64,000 nt of DNA from JBFIHF01 sp964411125 (GCA_964411125.1 CAYPJU010000020.1:22857-86856); one strand, 5' to 3'; shown: positions 8,054 to 17,776, counted from the first letter of the stretch. The notes: generated from the letters alone by a model not told the origin. Translations and numbers: made by a program.

Positions 8054-8872
8054 CTAATTCGTGATCAACGTTCGCGGCGTTCCATTGGGTGGGGCGAGTT
8101 CTGCGAACTTCGCCTGGAGCCGCGAGATGACGTCGCTTCGGTAGTGGTCCTGGTACGCGGCGTCGAATGCGTATCCACGGATGAAGACGTTGAGGCGTCG
8201 CTCGAGCTCGGGGTGGGGCTGCAAGAAGACTTCCGGGGTGTGTCGGGGGGAGGCGAGCGGCGTGAGGATCGCGATCTCGCGCGCCATCTCGAGCGCACGG
8301 TCGGGGTCGACGCCGATCGGCACGGGGATCTGGACTTCGCAGGCGGAGTCACCACCCTCGCCGGTGAGGTTGGCGACGGTCTGGGTCATCAGCTTCTCGT
8401 TGGGGATCGCGTGGGTCGTGCCGTCGACCGCACGCAATCGGATGGCACGCAGGCCGAACGCCACGATCTCGCCTTCGACGTCGTCGACCCGGATGTTGTC
8501 GCCGACGGTCATGCGGCCCTCGACGGCGAGGCCGACGCCGGCGGCGATGCTGCGAAGCCAACTGATGCTGGCGAAGAGCATGACGAGGAAGATGAGCCAG
8601 ATGGCGAGGGGCCAGGGCTGGTCCATGTCGCGGACGTAGAGCCAGGTGATCGTCAGGATCGCGATCGTCCACAGGCCCGAGTAGAGGAGGGGGAGCCAGC
8701 GGCGCACTTCGCGGGCGGCTTCGGAGCGACCGATCCGACGCAGGAACATGCTCCCCAGCATCGCGACGAGCAGCACCGCGATCGTCCCGTCGACGTGAAA
8801 CGACGGCGGGACGTGCTCGGCGGGGGCCGGCGTCATCGGAGCTTCGGTGCTGGTGTATTCCTGTGGTTCCAC
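8054..8872 (-). CDS. Small-conductance mechanosensitive channel (MscS family)
   Basis: The protein has 272 residues, close to the size of E. coli MscS. It has hydrophobic segments at about residues 28-48, 60-80 and 88-112. The pore helix and beta domain follow, with the family signature VGDNIRVDDVEGEIVAFGLR and the IPNEKL loop. A mixed alpha/beta cytoplasmic domain completes the protein. Such channels open under membrane tension and release solutes on hypo-osmotic shock. The gene is 25 bases downstream of the antiporter-NTPase fusion on the same strand, so it is probably the last gene of a three-gene ion transport operon. An alternative start at the second Met (MTPAPAEH) would remove 12 residues. 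Confidence 0.9.
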   Translation of the reverse strand: MEPQEYTSTEAPMTPAPAEHVPPSFHVDGTIAVLLVAMLGSMFLRRIGRSEAAREVRRWLPLLYSGLWTIAILTITWLYVRDMDQPWPLAIWLIFLVMLFASISWLRSIAAGVGLAVEGRMTVGDNIRVDDVEGEIVAFGLRAIRLRAVDGTTHAIPNEKLMTQTVANLTGEGGDSACEVQIPVPIGVDPDRALEMAREIAILTPLASPRHTPEVFLQPHPELERRLNVFIRGYAFDAAYQDHYRSDVISRLQAKFAELAPPNGTPRTLITN

Positions 8873-8897
8873 GATGGTCTCGGGCTCTCGCCCTCCC

Positions 8898-11800
8898 TTA
8901 GATCATGTTTCTGAGACGAAGTTCGGAGGTGACGATCCCCTCGGCTTCGGGGCGAAGCTCCCACGCGACTACGTTGCGGCCCGCGATCTGCTCGACGAAG
9001 CCGAGCCGCTCGAGGTGCGACAGCTCCGTCGCGACGGCTTCGAAGTCGCGGCGCAGGATCGTGCGGAGCTGCAGCGCGGTGAGCGTTCGATGCTGCACCA
9101 GCGCGGCGAGGATCAGGCGCTTGACGAGCGAGAGCGATCCGACGAGCTCGAGCTCCTGTTGCGGCGCGCTCCTGACCCAGATGAAGTGGTCGTCGGTGAC
9201 GTCGAGGGAGACCGAGTCGAGCCAGTAGAGCAGGGCCCGCATCGGGTTGCCGCCACTGAGCCTCGCGAGGTTGCGGAAGTACTCGGCCCGCGGGTCTCGC
9301 AGCGCGTCGGAGGTGTCGATCGGGTGACGTAGCCAGTCGCGGATCCTCGGGCGTGCACGCTCGAAGCTCGCCTGAAAACCACTGACGCGATGGCGTCGCT
9401 TGATCATCTGTTCGATCGCCCCGGCATCGAGTGGACCGACCTCGACGCAATGCGTGAAGTAATCTCGAAAGCCGATCGCGGTGTCGAGGTAGAGCGTCGC
9501 CGGCGTTCCCATCAAGACGATCCAGAGGATTCGCTCGTTGGAGTCGTTCATCGCACGCAGGAACGACTTCGCTCGTGCGAGTCCTTCCTCGGTGCGGTTG
9601 TAGAGTTTCTCTGCGTGCTCGAGGACGATGACGTGTCGCCCGTCGACCGTGTCGAGCAGGCGGCTGAGGGTCGTGATCGCTTCGCCCGACTGACGAGGGA
9701 GGACCGACCCGATCTTCGCGACGAGCTCGGCCTCGCTGCGCATGTCGTCCTCGAGGACGACGTTGTGGACGCGCACGCCTTCGAGGAGCCGCAGCGATTC
9801 TACGTCGTTCTGCAGGATGTGGTGAATCGTCGAGCGCTTGCCGATCCCTCGGTCACCGCAGACGAGAAGGCTCGTGCCGAGGCCCGCCTCCCATTCTCGG
9901 ACGACGCCGGCGCAGGTTTGCTCGACTTCGGGGCGGCCGATGTAGAAGTCGGCGATGTCGAGCGGGACTGGCATGAAGAGCCGCCTGTAGATCCCGGGGA
10001 CGTTCGGCTCGTCGCGCTCGTGCGGGTGGAGCCGCCGCCGGATCTCGATCGTCGCGGTCGGTTGTTGCTCCTCCACGAAGAGCGCGCCGACCTCGTCGAG
10101 CACTTCGCGGGCGACCGGGCCGTAGCGGCGCGCGGTGCCCTTGGCGATCGAGACCCCGCGGTTGAGGGTCGACATGACCCAGTTTTCGCCGCGCTCGGCA
10201 AGCGACGTCTGCCCGCGCCGTCGCATGAGGCGCTCGATCTCGGCGGGTCGATGCTGCAGGAACGGTTCGGCGGCGCGCTCGGCGATCTCGCTCGTCTCGC
10301 CGACGATCCACGCGGTGAGGTCGGAGAACCCGCGGCGCAGATCCTCGCGGAGGTCGTCGATCATTCGTCCCGCGCGCTCGAGTCCGCTCGTCGCGAGGTC
10401 GATCCCCTGGTCGTCGGCACCCTCGTCGGTGTCGCGGTCGGCGGTGCGCAGGTTGAACTCGAGGACCTGTTCGATGTCTTCGAGCGCCTCGAGCGCGCGG
10501 CGGATGACGACCTCACCGCGCTCGTCGAACTCGACGAGCCGCAGCGCGGTCTCGCGGACGACCTCGGAGGCGAACCACTCGCGCAGCGGAATCTCCAGGG
10601 TCGGGACGACCGCCTCGGGGTCGAGGAGGTCAGGGTGCTCGGACATCAGGACGATCTCGTCGGAGAACCCCGAGACGCGCCGCTCCAGCAGCTCGAGCAG
10701 CCGTCGGGCGGCGTGCCCCTGCGCGTAGAGCGCGAGCATCCGCTGCAAGTTCTTCTGGGCCCGCACAAGGGCGGGGCGGATCTCCTCGTCGAGCCAGGCG
10801 TCCCAGTCGACGGCGGGCCAGCTCGCGGTAGCGCTCTCGTGCTGCTCGATCCAATCGCGGACCGCTTCGACGTCGTCGTACTCGCCGAGCTCGCCGGGGA
10901 GGTTGTGGCAAGCGGAGCGCAGCAGCGCGAGCTGGGCGCCGACGGGGTTCGCGATCATCGAATCGAGGGTGCCGCGGACTTCTTCCTCGTACTGCTCCAA
11001 CCAGTAGAGGAAGAGGATGAGCTGATACTCGACGACGATCCATCCGCGCTGGCCCGTCACGACGGTCACTTCTCGGGCGAGCCGCGATCGGATCGACGAT
11101 TCGGCGCGTCGCGCGCGGTCGAACTGCGCCGAAGGTCGATAACGCCAGGTCGGCAGCTGCGAGGTCCCGGCGTGCGCCACTGCGTCGAGGAAGTTCGAGA
11201 ACGTCTCGCGAAGGGCGACGGTGTAGCGGTCCAGGGCCGTGCCAGCGGTCTCGTCCAACTGCTCGCGCAAGGCGTAGGCGCGCTCCTGTCCCGCCTTGCG
11301 GCCTTCGCGCACGCGGTCGAGCGCGAAGCGGGGCCCGGAGAGCAGGCGCTCCTCCTCCTCGTCCTCGACTTCCGGGACTTTGTCCCGATGCGTGGTGTCG
11401 AGCAAGATCGTGTCGAAGACGTCGTCGAAGAGATCGTCGGCGCGGCGCATGTGGTTGCCGAGATCGGCCCAGAATCGCTCGTTGAGCGTCGCGGTTCCGA
11501 ACGCGGCGCGGGCGAGCATCCGTGGCACCGTCAGCTCGACGAAGTAGCGCCAGAGGCGCCCGAGCGGCACCGATCGAGTCGGACGTCCCGTCATCGATCG
11601 CTGCAGCCGGCGTCCCGCCTTCAGGAATCGAACGACGACCCCGTCATCCTCCTGGGGCTCGTAGAGGAAGTCCTCCATCTGGAGCCGATAGACGGTCTCG
11701 AAGTCCTCGATGTCGCGGATCTCCTCGAGAAGCTGGAAGATCCGTTCGTGATGGACGATCTCGGGGTTGATGCGCTCGTAGGTTTCGACGTTGTCTTCGA

Positions 11801-13496
11801 TGTCGGAGAGGTACTTGATGTGAGCGGCCTTGATCGCCTCGGCCCGCTCCGTCTCCGACTCGAACTCGTCGCTCGACAGGATGTTTTCGAGCCGCTCGAA
11901 GGCTTCGTCGAGCTCCTCGGCAGCGTTCCGCATCGAAGCGTGGAGCGCCTGGGTCTTCTCCTCGAGGGGCTCGACGATGATCTCGCGGTGCAGCTTCACG
12001 ATGAGCTCGCGGAGCTGCAGCACCCGATCGTTGAGGCCGTCGTCTTCGAAGTTGGGGATCGGGAAGCTCGCGCCGAGCGAAGAGACTTCGCCGACGGCGG
12101 GGAGCTGCTCGAACGCCTCGGCCTCCTCGCGGGATGTCTGCCGTGACCCCTCGGTCTCCTCGGCCCAATCGAGCGCGAGCTTGAGGAGCGGAGGACCGGC
12201 GACGATGTGGACCACGACGACCGCGACGATCACCGTCTGCAGCTCCGTGCCCCACGGTGAGATGTCGCGGGCGATTGCCCCCGCGAGTACGAGGTCGACC
12301 CCGCCGCGCGAGAAAAAGGCGAGCCACAGGTAGCGTTTCGTGGTCGGGTTGGCGCCGGCGAGGTGCGCCCCGAGCCGACCCCCGATGAAGAGCGCGATGG
12401 CACGCACCGCGGTCAGGATCAGCGTCAACCAGATGAACCCGATGACTGCCTGAAGGTCCAGCTTCGCGGCCTCGCGCATGAAGTAGATCACGAAGACCGG
12501 CAGGCTGATCTTCTCGAGCGCGTGGATCATGTCGTGACCATGCTTCGAGAAGTTCTGGACGATGAAGCCGGCCGTCAGGAACGCGAGCAGAATCTCGGCG
12601 TGGAACGTCTGCGCGACGTAGTACGTCGCGAAGATGATGAGGACCGTGACGAACAAGAGCTCGCGCTTGATCCACCTGAGGTATCCGATGAAGACGACCC
12701 CGACGACGGCGCCGATCACGAGCGCCGAACCGAACTCCGCGCCGATTACAGGCAGCTTTTCGAGGAGCTTTGCCATCGAAAAGCCTTCGGGCGAAATCAG
12801 GATCGCCACGAAGGATTTGCCGACGAGTACCATCGCCACGAGCACGAGGTCGGCGATGATCACCGTGCCGAGGACGAGGGACGAGAACTTACCCGATGCC
12901 TTGGTCTCTTGGAGGATCGCGAGCGTGGCTGCAGGTGACATCGCGACCGCGAACACGGCCAGCAACAGCGCGGCGCCGTAGGCGTGCTCGATCGGCCGTC
13001 CTTCCAGGAACGGCACGATGGACGGAGCGAAGTCGTACAGCAGCATCACGGTCACCCACGTGCCTGCGACGGCGACTGCGAGAAAGATCCCGACGACCAT
13101 CAGGATGGTCTTGATGTTCTCTTTGATGTCTTCGATCTTGAGCTCGCCGCCCCCCATCGTGCCGATCACGCCGACCGTGAGGACGTTGACGAGCTCCAGG
13201 TCGGAGATGACGTCGTTGCCGAAGAGGGTGGGGAATTCGAACGGTAAGAGGGGCCCGAGGTTCGGGCCGAAGAGCACCCCGGCGACGATGTAGCCGAGGA
13301 GCGCGGGGATGTTCAGGAGCTTGAAGAACTCCCCCATCGTAAACGCGGCGAGGATGATGAACCCCGTGGCAGCGAGCGCCTTGGGGTGGAATCCCGCGAC
13401 GGTTGGGCCGAAATCGAGCCCGCTGAGCCAGACCATCCCGACGTAGAGGATCAGGATCGTCCCGAAGAAGAGGAGCATGTCGAGGACGCGGTTCAC
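8898..13496 (-). CDS. CPA2-type cation:proton antiporter fused to helical linker, P-loop NTPase and winged helix
   Basis: The product is 1532 residues, far longer than a normal CPA2 antiporter. Residues 1-430 form a polytopic exchanger domain with the unwound-helix motif AVAMSPAATLAIL, an Asp in TVIIADLVLV at the usual ion-binding position, and FFSRGGVDLVLAGAIA. Residues about 450-1180 are charged, helix-rich and without clear homology. A P-loop domain follows: Walker A GDRGIGK ends at residue 1220 and Walker B HVIVLE ends at residue 1293. The last 80 residues (TALQLRTILRRDFEAVATELSHLERLGFVE) look like a winged helix. This resembles a STAND/AAA-type switch attached to a transporter. Its GTG-overlapped partner is the upstream antiporter gene (4-base overlap). 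Probable inner-membrane protein; ATP-gated exchange or ion-state signalling is inference. Confidence 0.85.
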   Translation of the reverse strand: MNRVLDMLLFFGTILILYVGMVWLSGLDFGPTVAGFHPKALAATGFIILAAFTMGEFFKLLNIPALLGYIVAGVLFGPNLGPLLPFEFPTLFGNDVISDLELVNVLTVGVIGTMGGGELKIEDIKENIKTILMVVGIFLAVAVAGTWVTVMLLYDFAPSIVPFLEGRPIEHAYGAALLLAVFAVAMSPAATLAILQETKASGKFSSLVLGTVIIADLVLVAMVLVGKSFVAILISPEGFSMAKLLEKLPVIGAEFGSALVIGAVVGVVFIGYLRWIKRELLFVTVLIIFATYYVAQTFHAEILLAFLTAGFIVQNFSKHGHDMIHALEKISLPVFVIYFMREAAKLDLQAVIGFIWLTLILTAVRAIALFIGGRLGAHLAGANPTTKRYLWLAFFSRGGVDLVLAGAIARDISPWGTELQTVIVAVVVVHIVAGPPLLKLALDWAEETEGSRQTSREEAEAFEQLPAVGEVSSLGASFPIPNFEDDGLNDRVLQLRELIVKLHREIIVEPLEEKTQALHASMRNAAEELDEAFERLENILSSDEFESETERAEAIKAAHIKYLSDIEDNVETYERINPEIVHHERIFQLLEEIRDIEDFETVYRLQMEDFLYEPQEDDGVVVRFLKAGRRLQRSMTGRPTRSVPLGRLWRYFVELTVPRMLARAAFGTATLNERFWADLGNHMRRADDLFDDVFDTILLDTTHRDKVPEVEDEEEERLLSGPRFALDRVREGRKAGQERAYALREQLDETAGTALDRYTVALRETFSNFLDAVAHAGTSQLPTWRYRPSAQFDRARRAESSIRSRLAREVTVVTGQRGWIVVEYQLILFLYWLEQYEEEVRGTLDSMIANPVGAQLALLRSACHNLPGELGEYDDVEAVRDWIEQHESATASWPAVDWDAWLDEEIRPALVRAQKNLQRMLALYAQGHAARRLLELLERRVSGFSDEIVLMSEHPDLLDPEAVVPTLEIPLREWFASEVVRETALRLVEFDERGEVVIRRALEALEDIEQVLEFNLRTADRDTDEGADDQGIDLATSGLERAGRMIDDLREDLRRGFSDLTAWIVGETSEIAERAAEPFLQHRPAEIERLMRRRGQTSLAERGENWVMSTLNRGVSIAKGTARRYGPVAREVLDEVGALFVEEQQPTATIEIRRRLHPHERDEPNVPGIYRRLFMPVPLDIADFYIGRPEVEQTCAGVVREWEAGLGTSLLVCGDRGIGKRSTIHHILQNDVESLRLLEGVRVHNVVLEDDMRSEAELVAKIGSVLPRQSGEAITTLSRLLDTVDGRHVIVLEHAEKLYNRTEEGLARAKSFLRAMNDSNERILWIVLMGTPATLYLDTAIGFRDYFTHCVEVGPLDAGAIEQMIKRRHRVSGFQASFERARPRIRDWLRHPIDTSDALRDPRAEYFRNLARLSGGNPMRALLYWLDSVSLDVTDDHFIWVRSAPQQELELVGSLSLVKRLILAALVQHRTLTALQLRTILRRDFEAVATELSHLERLGFVEQIAGRNVVAWELRPEAEGIVTSELRLRNMI

Positions 13497-14899
13497 TCCT
13501 CCTCCTCCGCGACGCTCGGCATGGCGGTGGGGCGTGCAGCGAGCGAGACGTCGGTCGCGTCGATGAGCCAGCGTCGGCCGAAACGGTACGCGAGGGGCTC
13601 ACTCGCCACGACCGCGAACAGGATCGCAAGGAAGAGCTCTTCGGCGTGCAGTTTGTCACCGTACACCTGGACGAAGTTCAGCATCATCGCGGCCGACAAC
13701 GCTCCCGGGGCGAGGAGGATCGGCCCGATCGGGGGGTAGCGACCCGCGCCGACGAGGCGCGTCGCCACGGCACCACCGACCATGCGCCCCACGAACCGAA
13801 GGGTGATGTACGCTGCGAACACCCCCGCGACGTGGAGCCACGAGATGTCGAACGTCGCCCATGCGCCGAACAGGAAGAAGATCCCGATGTAGAGCGGGCG
13901 CTCGACCGACAGGAGCATCTCGAGGACGTGGTGCGACTGGCGGCAGATGTTGGCGAGGACGACCCCGAGCACGAAGCAGACGAAGATCGGGGAGAGCTTG
14001 AGGTAGTAGGCGAGGCCGCTCGAGAAGATCACCATCCCGATCACGACGGTGAGGATCTTTTCGTCCTCGAAGTCGCGATGCAGGAAGGCGGTGAAGATTA
14101 GCCCGAGGACGCCACCGAACACGATGTGCGCCCCGAACCACGCGGCGACCGATGCGAGCGGCGAAAGCTCGACGCCGGGGATCAGTGTGCTGACCGGCTT
14201 GAAGAGACAGAAGATGATCCCGAACGTGGCGATCGCGAAGGAGGAGCACGCGCGGGCAGTGCGGATCGCGGCGTCGGCGCCTTCCCCTTTGGCGTCGAGA
14301 AAGCTGACGAGCGTGCGGATCGGCCCAATCGAGGCGACGCATGCGACCGCCCCGGCACAGAGGACCACGGGGAAGTAGTGCATCGCTTCCTGGACCCCGA
14401 CGAACGTGGCGATCGCGGCGAAGGGAACTCCGGCGACGAGCCCGAGCGTGAAGAACGACACGATCGCGCCCGCCATCAGCCCCTTGCTGGAGGTCGCCGG
14501 CGTATGCCGGTCGAGGGCGATCCCGACGAGCAGCCCGAGCGAGCCCTGGCACAGGACGAGGGCGGGCGCGACCTGAGAGACTTGGTCGTGGGCGAGCCAG
14601 CCGAGGACGGGCCCGACGAGCATTCCGAACACGACGTACTCGACGCCCGTCTCGACGCCGAAGCGGCGCGCCACCCACTCGGAGAGCTGGTGGGTGACGA
14701 GGAAGCCGACCGCGAAGAGGCCGAGCAGGCCCAGGATGACCTGGAACGACTCGTCGCTCAGCCCACCGCCTGCGGCGAACGCGTTCGACGACCAGAGCGT
14801 CGCGATCGCGGCCACCATCGTGCCGGCGAGCATCCTCGTCGCTGGTTTCGGCGTGCGCAGGTCATCCTCACGGTCAATGGGCCGGACACGATCGCACAC
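13493..14899 (-). CDS. CPA2-type antiporter homologue, possibly degenerate
   Basis: The product has 468 residues with 12-13 hydrophobic segments and the overall Kef/NapA-like pattern (GMLVGPVLGWLAHD near the start, LAPGALSAAMMLNF late). The GTG start at 14899 follows GAGG by seven bases. A second start, ATG at 14833, would begin directly with a signal-like segment. At the position where CPA proteins carry the ion-binding Asp, the helix reads SSFAIATFGIIFCLF with no acidic residue, so the protein may not transport on its own. Its end overlaps the start of the antiporter-NTPase fusion by four bases, which argues for coupled synthesis and a heteromeric complex. Substrate ion (Na+ or K+) cannot be read from the sequence. 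Confidence 0.82.
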   Translation of the reverse strand: MCDRVRPIDREDDLRTPKPATRMLAGTMVAAIATLWSSNAFAAGGGLSDESFQVILGLLGLFAVGFLVTHQLSEWVARRFGVETGVEYVVFGMLVGPVLGWLAHDQVSQVAPALVLCQGSLGLLVGIALDRHTPATSSKGLMAGAIVSFFTLGLVAGVPFAAIATFVGVQEAMHYFPVVLCAGAVACVASIGPIRTLVSFLDAKGEGADAAIRTARACSSFAIATFGIIFCLFKPVSTLIPGVELSPLASVAAWFGAHIVFGGVLGLIFTAFLHRDFEDEKILTVVIGMVIFSSGLAYYLKLSPIFVCFVLGVVLANICRQSHHVLEMLLSVERPLYIGIFFLFGAWATFDISWLHVAGVFAAYITLRFVGRMVGGAVATRLVGAGRYPPIGPILLAPGALSAAMMLNFVQVYGDKLHAEELFLAILFAVVASEPLAYRFGRRWLIDATDVSLAARPTAMPSVAEEEE

Positions 14900-15063
14900 T
14901 GAGGGTCCTCACGGAAGCAAATCGTCGAGGCCGAGAAATGTAGGAGCGTCGCAGGTGCTGGCCACGTCCCGGGGGAGAGGTCTGGGGAGGGACGGGCGTT
15001 TCGAGTTGGCGGAAGGAGACCTCGGCCCCCGCGTCGCTCACCGGCGCGCGCGCTCCAGACGGC

Positions 15064-15089
15064 AAAAGCCGCAGCGTTGCTGCGGCTTT
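15064..15089 (-). terminator. Rho-independent terminator of the MglB-like gene
   Basis: A perfect 10-base-pair stem (AAAGCCGCAG / CTGCGGCTTT) with a 5-base loop lies 27 bases after the stop. On the minus strand it runs into TTTT. Confidence 0.85.
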
Positions 15090-15115
15090 CCAGTGCGGGC
15101 TCGCGTACGCGGTTT

Positions 15116-15604
15116 CTAGAACGCGTCGTTGAACAGGGAGTCGATGTCGTCGTCGGTGATCTCACCGAAGAGGTCCATCGCCTTGGAGCCCTGCTTCTCG
15201 TTCTTGTCGAGCAGCGTCTTGAGCGTCTTCTCGAGGTCGACGTGGGCACGCTTCACGCGTAGCCGCACGAGCCCGAGGCTGGAGCGCTCGTCGAAGATGA
15301 CGAGCAGGATCATCGCTTCCCCGATGAGGGAGACGTGCAGGTGGTTGCTGCTCCCCTCGTGGAAGTGAACGGGGAACTCTTCTTCGCCGAGCATCTGCGC
15401 GAGCCCGCCTGTGGCAGCGGTCGAGCCGGCTGCCAGAGAAGCGAGTCCGGTAGTATCGATACCGGACGTCTCACCCGTTGCGGTGATGAGCTGTCCGTCT
15501 CGGTCGACGATGAAAATGGCTTTCGCGAGGGCATCACGTACCAATCGTTCACAGGTATCTGTGAACGCCTGTTGCTCCTCTTCGAAGACGACCATCTGGG
15601 CCAT
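15116..15604 (-). CDS. Roadblock/LC7 domain protein, MglB-like
   Basis: The 162-residue cytoplasmic protein follows a strong ribosome site (GGAGGAGA). The Roadblock/LC7 fold is clear: AKAIFIVDRDGQLITATGE, DTTGLASLAAGSTAATGGL, FHEGSSNHLHVSLIGEAMIL and FDERSSLGLVRLRVKRA. These blocks match MglB, the GTPase-activating partner of the Ras-like MglA that sets polarity and gliding motility in Myxococcus. No MglA-type GTPase is present nearby, so the partner must be elsewhere. The C-terminal 40 residues are acidic (ITDDDIDSLFNDAF). It is transcribed alone between the antiporter operon and a kinase gene, with its own terminator. Motility or polarity is the likely setting, but other GTPase partners are possible. 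Confidence 0.85.
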   Translation of the reverse strand: MAQMVVFEEEQQAFTDTCERLVRDALAKAIFIVDRDGQLITATGETSGIDTTGLASLAAGSTAATGGLAQMLGEEEFPVHFHEGSSNHLHVSLIGEAMILLVIFDERSSLGLVRLRVKRAHVDLEKTLKTLLDKNEKQGSKAMDLFGEITDDDIDSLFNDAF

Positions 15605-15756
15605 GCGCTCTCCTCCCTCGGCAAGGCGCGAGAACTAGGATCTGTCGCTTGATTAGCTGTCTTGGAGCCTAGCACAGGTATCGGGGGGCCGCAAAGTCCC
15701 AAGTGCGTGTGAAGGGGGGGCTGGCAGTGCCGGCGCTAAGTCTCCAGCGGCGGGGG

Positions 15757-15779
15757 AAAAAAACCCGATCCTCTCGGGT
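15757..15779 (-). terminator. Rho-independent terminator of the kinase gene
   Basis: The stem ACCCGA/TCGGGT with a 5-base loop starts at the stop codon of the kinase gene. On the minus strand it is followed by seven T residues (seven A at 15757-15763 on the plus strand). Confidence 0.85.
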
Positions 15780-17776
15780 CACAACATCTGTCTGAAATCC
15801 GGAAAGAACTCGAGCGGCTTCAGCGGTCGGCGCCGACGGGCGTGGATGACGAGATACATGTCGACGGTGGCGACGACCGCGAGGATGAGCCACAGGAAGA
15901 AGGCGGCGATGCCGAACTTGATCCCCAGCACCGCGATGCCCGCGATCGATGCGATGACCAGGATCATCCCCTTCGCCATCTGGTCGAGCAAGACGTGCCC
16001 CAATCCCGGGAGGAAGACCGACGCGCCGAGCGACAGTTTCTCGTCGGCCATCATCGGCTGGCGGCCGTGCCGGGTAGGGTCGGGGCCTGGCTGTCCGGTG
16101 CGAAGACCATGCTGCGGTCCCCCGGCATGACCCTGTTGAAAGTTCGGGGGGGGCTGCTGTTGCTGCTGTGGCTGTGGGGGCTGAACGCGCCCCGAACGCG
16201 TCGAGTTGAGCGCTTCGTAATCGACCTCGAGCCCCCCTGACTCCATCGCTGCCCCGAGCGTCGGCGAGTCCCACTCTCCGGGCTGATACCCACCGGGCTG
16301 CAGGGAGGAGCCCGACTCGAACGGGCTGTCGTCTCCCGACGTGTCGGGCGCCCCGTAGGTGCCCGAGCCGGTCGTCGGGGGCTGCGGGACCGGGGTGTGT
16401 CGTGGCGAAGAGAATTGCGAATCGGCGGGCCCCTGCCCCGCGAGTTCACGCTTCTGCACCTTTCCCGACTGCGTTCGCGGCGGCAGGGCGACGTTGGGTC
16501 GCTGCAGGTTGACCGTGTCGGGCTGCTCGTCGGTGGAGGGGAGGTTCGCCCGCAGGTCGCTCGCCAGTCTCGCTGCGAGCGAGAGCGCCTCGGCCGTCTC
16601 GGGGGGTGGGCCGTCGCCGACCGCTGGGACGGCGAGGGTGGAGGCTTTTCCGAGCGCCATGAGGTCGAGATCACCGGTCGCGGTCTCGGGCTCGAGGGCG
16701 CCGAGCGGATGCTCGCCACTCATCGACGCGTCGACGGCCGCCTGCAGGACTGCCGAATTGATCGTCTCGAAGACCGTCTCGTCGTCCTCTTCTTCTTGCG
16801 CGCCGTCGGCAGCGTCGGTGTCTTCCAAGCCGATCGGCCGTAGGTCCGCTTCTTTCACCGTCGCGTAGACGGTGTCGCCCGTCGCCCCGGGGTCGCCCGC
16901 GAAGGCCTCGAGCGCGCGCAACGCCTGAGCTGCGCTCGAGAAGCGCTCGTGGAGGTTTTTCTTCAGGAGTCGGTCGATGATGTCGCGAAGCGTCGGGTCG
17001 AGCTCGAGGTCCGCTGGGACGGTGAAAGACTCCGGCGAGATCTGCGCCTGCAGGATCTTCATCCGGTCGTTGCCGGGGATGCACTTGCGGGCGGTGAGCA
17101 TCTCCAGGGCGCACAGCCCCACGGCGTAGAGGTCGGAGGGGGGGCCGAGCGTGCCGCTCTTGAGTTGTTCGGGGGACATGTAGCGTGGGGTCCCGACCAG
17201 AAGTCCCGCGGCGGTGAGGTCCATGCCGGGGGTCGCGGCTTGCTCGCCGAACATCTTCGCGATGCCGAAGTCGACGAGCTTCACGCGGTCGGGGTCGTCC
17301 TCGAACTCGTGCAGCATGATGTTGGGGGGCTTGATGTCGCGGTGCAGGATCCCGAGGGCGTGCGCGGACTGTAGCCCGATGAGAGTCTGGCGCAGGATGT
17401 GGACGACCCGATCGGGGTCGATCGGGCCGTGATCTCGGATCTCTTCGTGGAGGCTGCGCCCGTCGATGAACTCGAAGATCATGTAGTAGAGGCCGGCGGG
17501 CGACTCGCCGAACTCCCACATTCGGATCGTGTAGGGGCTGTCCAGATGTTCGAGGAGGCGTGCCTCGCGCAGAAAGCGTTCCGCGATTTCCTGGTCGTAC
17601 CCGTCGGCTGCGGTGCCATCGGGGTTCTGGGGGAGCAGGGCCTTGACGGCCGCAATTCTCCCGTCGTCGTGCACCGCGCGGTACACGACGGAGAATCCAC
17701 CTTCGCCGATTTCCTCCTCGATCTGCCAGCGGCCGAGGAAGCGATCGCCGACAATGGGAAGTTGGATGCCGCTCAT
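15779..17776 (-). CDS. Ser/Thr protein kinase with C-terminal membrane domain
   Basis: The ATG at 17776 gives 665 residues beginning MSGIQLPIVGDRFLGRW, the usual lead-in to a Hanks kinase; upstream in-frame starts add 29 residues of unlikely sequence. The kinase spans about residues 12-275: GEGGFSVVY, AAVKALL, HRDIKPPNIML, LVDFGIAKMF and GTPRYMSPEQL. A disordered region of about 300 residues follows, with acidic and then Gln/Pro-rich stretches. The C-terminal 85 residues carry two hydrophobic segments (ASVFLPGLGHVLLDQMAKG..., FLWLILAVVATVDMYLVIHA) like those of small TM2/DUF5683-type membrane domains. The gene is divergent from the EGF-like lipoprotein and ends in its own terminator. Targets are unknown. 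Confidence 0.9.
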   Translation of the reverse strand: MSGIQLPIVGDRFLGRWQIEEEIGEGGFSVVYRAVHDDGRIAAVKALLPQNPDGTAADGYDQEIAERFLREARLLEHLDSPYTIRMWEFGESPAGLYYMIFEFIDGRSLHEEIRDHGPIDPDRVVHILRQTLIGLQSAHALGILHRDIKPPNIMLHEFEDDPDRVKLVDFGIAKMFGEQAATPGMDLTAAGLLVGTPRYMSPEQLKSGTLGPPSDLYAVGLCALEMLTARKCIPGNDRMKILQAQISPESFTVPADLELDPTLRDIIDRLLKKNLHERFSSAAQALRALEAFAGDPGATGDTVYATVKEADLRPIGLEDTDAADGAQEEEDDETVFETINSAVLQAAVDASMSGEHPLGALEPETATGDLDLMALGKASTLAVPAVGDGPPPETAEALSLAARLASDLRANLPSTDEQPDTVNLQRPNVALPPRTQSGKVQKRELAGQGPADSQFSSPRHTPVPQPPTTGSGTYGAPDTSGDDSPFESGSSLQPGGYQPGEWDSPTLGAAMESGGLEVDYEALNSTRSGRVQPPQPQQQQQPPPNFQQGHAGGPQHGLRTGQPGPDPTRHGRQPMMADEKLSLGASVFLPGLGHVLLDQMAKGMILVIASIAGIAVLGIKFGIAAFFLWLILAVVATVDMYLVIHARRRRPLKPLEFFPDFRQML

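Noticed and set aside
9390..12146. Plus-strand open frame of 918 codons opposite the antiporter-NTPase gene
   Set aside because: Antisense of a clear coding gene; high GC codon use keeps the opposite frame open. No family motifs.
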